From an uncultured Eubacteriales bacterium (GTDB lineage: Bacteria > Bacillota > Clostridia > UMGS1810): 5,388 bases of DNA. A program made the position numbers and the translations under genes. Below the pieces are notes generated by a model. That model ran no database searches and was not told where the DNA came from. It was given only the letters and a program-made list of their open reading frames with translations. Of the stretch, positions 4,837 through 5,388 are shown piece by piece; the stretch's first letter is position 1; the number at the start of each line of letters is the position of its first letter. The stretch spans positions 1 to 5,388 of the forward strand of contig USKN01000129.1 in the NCBI GenBank assembly GCA_900555295.1, written 5' to 3'.

Positions 4837-5388
4837 TTATTTAATTTTGGTTAATTTACCGCGTTTTACCATATAAGCGTTTTGACTTATGTTTATCATA
4901 GGCATATCGTTTAATGAGTCGGTATAAAAATTATCTATTGCCGTATTCGGGTATTTTTGCCTAAATAATACGGGCTTGTTATCGGCAAAACAAAGGCTGT
5001 AAATTTTACCGCTTATTTCATCAACTTCACTGCACATTAAGTTTTGTATATTAAGGCGGTTTGCAATTTCGTTTAGCAAAAACGAGGGCGAGGCGGATAT
5101 TATAACGTCATCGTCCTTTTTGTTTTTTAAATAATACGGGTAAATTTTATGTTGGTGTTTATCCCAAAATTCCGATACGGCATTATGGGGATTATTTATG
5201 GAGCTTATAAATTTTAATGCGTATTTTTCCGCCGTTTTAATAAGCTCATCGTGTGTGATTTTGCATCTTTTGTATTTTATTAGAGTATTGAGTACAACGG
5301 GCAAAAGTTTAAGCTGTGACGGCGATTTTTTTACGCAGTACACAAAAAAATCAAATGCGCTTTCGCCGCGGTAAATTGTGTTGTCAAA
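4837..5388 (-). CDS. HAD-superfamily (IB-type) phosphatase, 5' end cut by the window
   Basis: The frame is open to the right edge: 183 residues are visible and the start codon is outside. The first visible residues, FDNTIYRGES, are the tail of HAD motif I (DxDxT), so the nucleophilic Asp lies just past the edge and probably only a handful of residues are missing. Motif II is the Ser of VIISASPSFLL, at about visible residue 98. A Lys in LFRQKYPN is a candidate for motif III, and YTDSLNDMPM (about 155-164) is motif IV, with two Asp for Mg2+ binding. The all-helical insert between motifs I and II fits the C1-cap, phosphoserine-phosphatase-like IB group. Such enzymes hydrolyse small phosphate esters in the cytoplasm; the substrate is not identifiable. 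A GTG at 5341-5343 is an internal Val codon and not the start, because motif I lies upstream of it. The gene converges with the transporter, leaving 4 bp between stops. Confidence 0.88.
   Translation of the reverse strand, partial: FDNTIYRGESAFDFFVYCVKKSPSQLKLLPVVLNTLIKYKRCKITHDELIKTAEKYALKFISSINNPHNAVSEFWDKHQHKIYPYYLKNKKDDDVIISASPSFLLNEIANRLNIQNLMCSEVDEISGKIYSLCFADNKPVLFRQKYPNTAIDNFYTDSLNDMPMINISQNAYMVKRGKLTKIK

Noticed and set aside
5341..5343. GTG considered as the start codon of the phosphatase
   Set aside because: The same frame continues to the window edge and encodes HAD motif I (FDNT...), which the enzyme needs, so this is an internal valine.

Overview
The window looks like chromosomal DNA from a low-GC member of the Bacillota (Firmicutes), most likely an anaerobic gut-type clostridium. 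This rests on AT-rich intergenic DNA, strong AGGAGG-type ribosome binding sites, near-consensus sigma-A promoters and the rpsF-ssb-rpsR gene order. TGA is used as a stop (ssb, the acetyltransferase), so the standard bacterial code applies. I could not assign a genus.

Region 1 (about 1-1210, minus strand) is the rpsF-ssb-rpsR operon: ribosomal protein S6, single-stranded DNA-binding protein and zinc-ribbon S18. It has an exact-consensus promoter (TTGACA, 17 bp, TATAAT at 1182-1210), a roughly 80-nt leader with two small candidate hairpins, and a 20-bp perfect stem-loop just after rpsR that probably ends the transcript.

Region 2 (1317-3842, minus strand) is a two-gene operon. A GNAT-family acetyltransferase is followed, with a 4-nt ATGA overlap, by a cytoplasmic GH35 beta-galactosidase with both catalytic glutamates in place. 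A TTTACA-17-TATAAT promoter precedes it. A TGTTGC direct repeat with a 21-bp period straddles its -35 box and is a candidate operator.

Region 3 (3868-4832, plus strand) is a divergently transcribed ten-helix EamA/DMT-type transporter with its own extended -10 promoter. It converges, only 4 bp stop to stop, on a HAD-IB-type phosphatase (minus strand) whose first few codons lie beyond the right edge.

The two divergent promoters share a 178-bp intergenic region, so the galactosidase operon and the transporter could be co-regulated; this is inference. I see no tRNA or rRNA gene, CRISPR array, insertion sequence, prophage gene or toxin-antitoxin pair. No intergenic stretch exceeds 300 bp. I do not see an undescribed biological system here: the genes belong to recognisable families, and the open questions are mainly regulatory or concern the GNAT-GH35 partnership.
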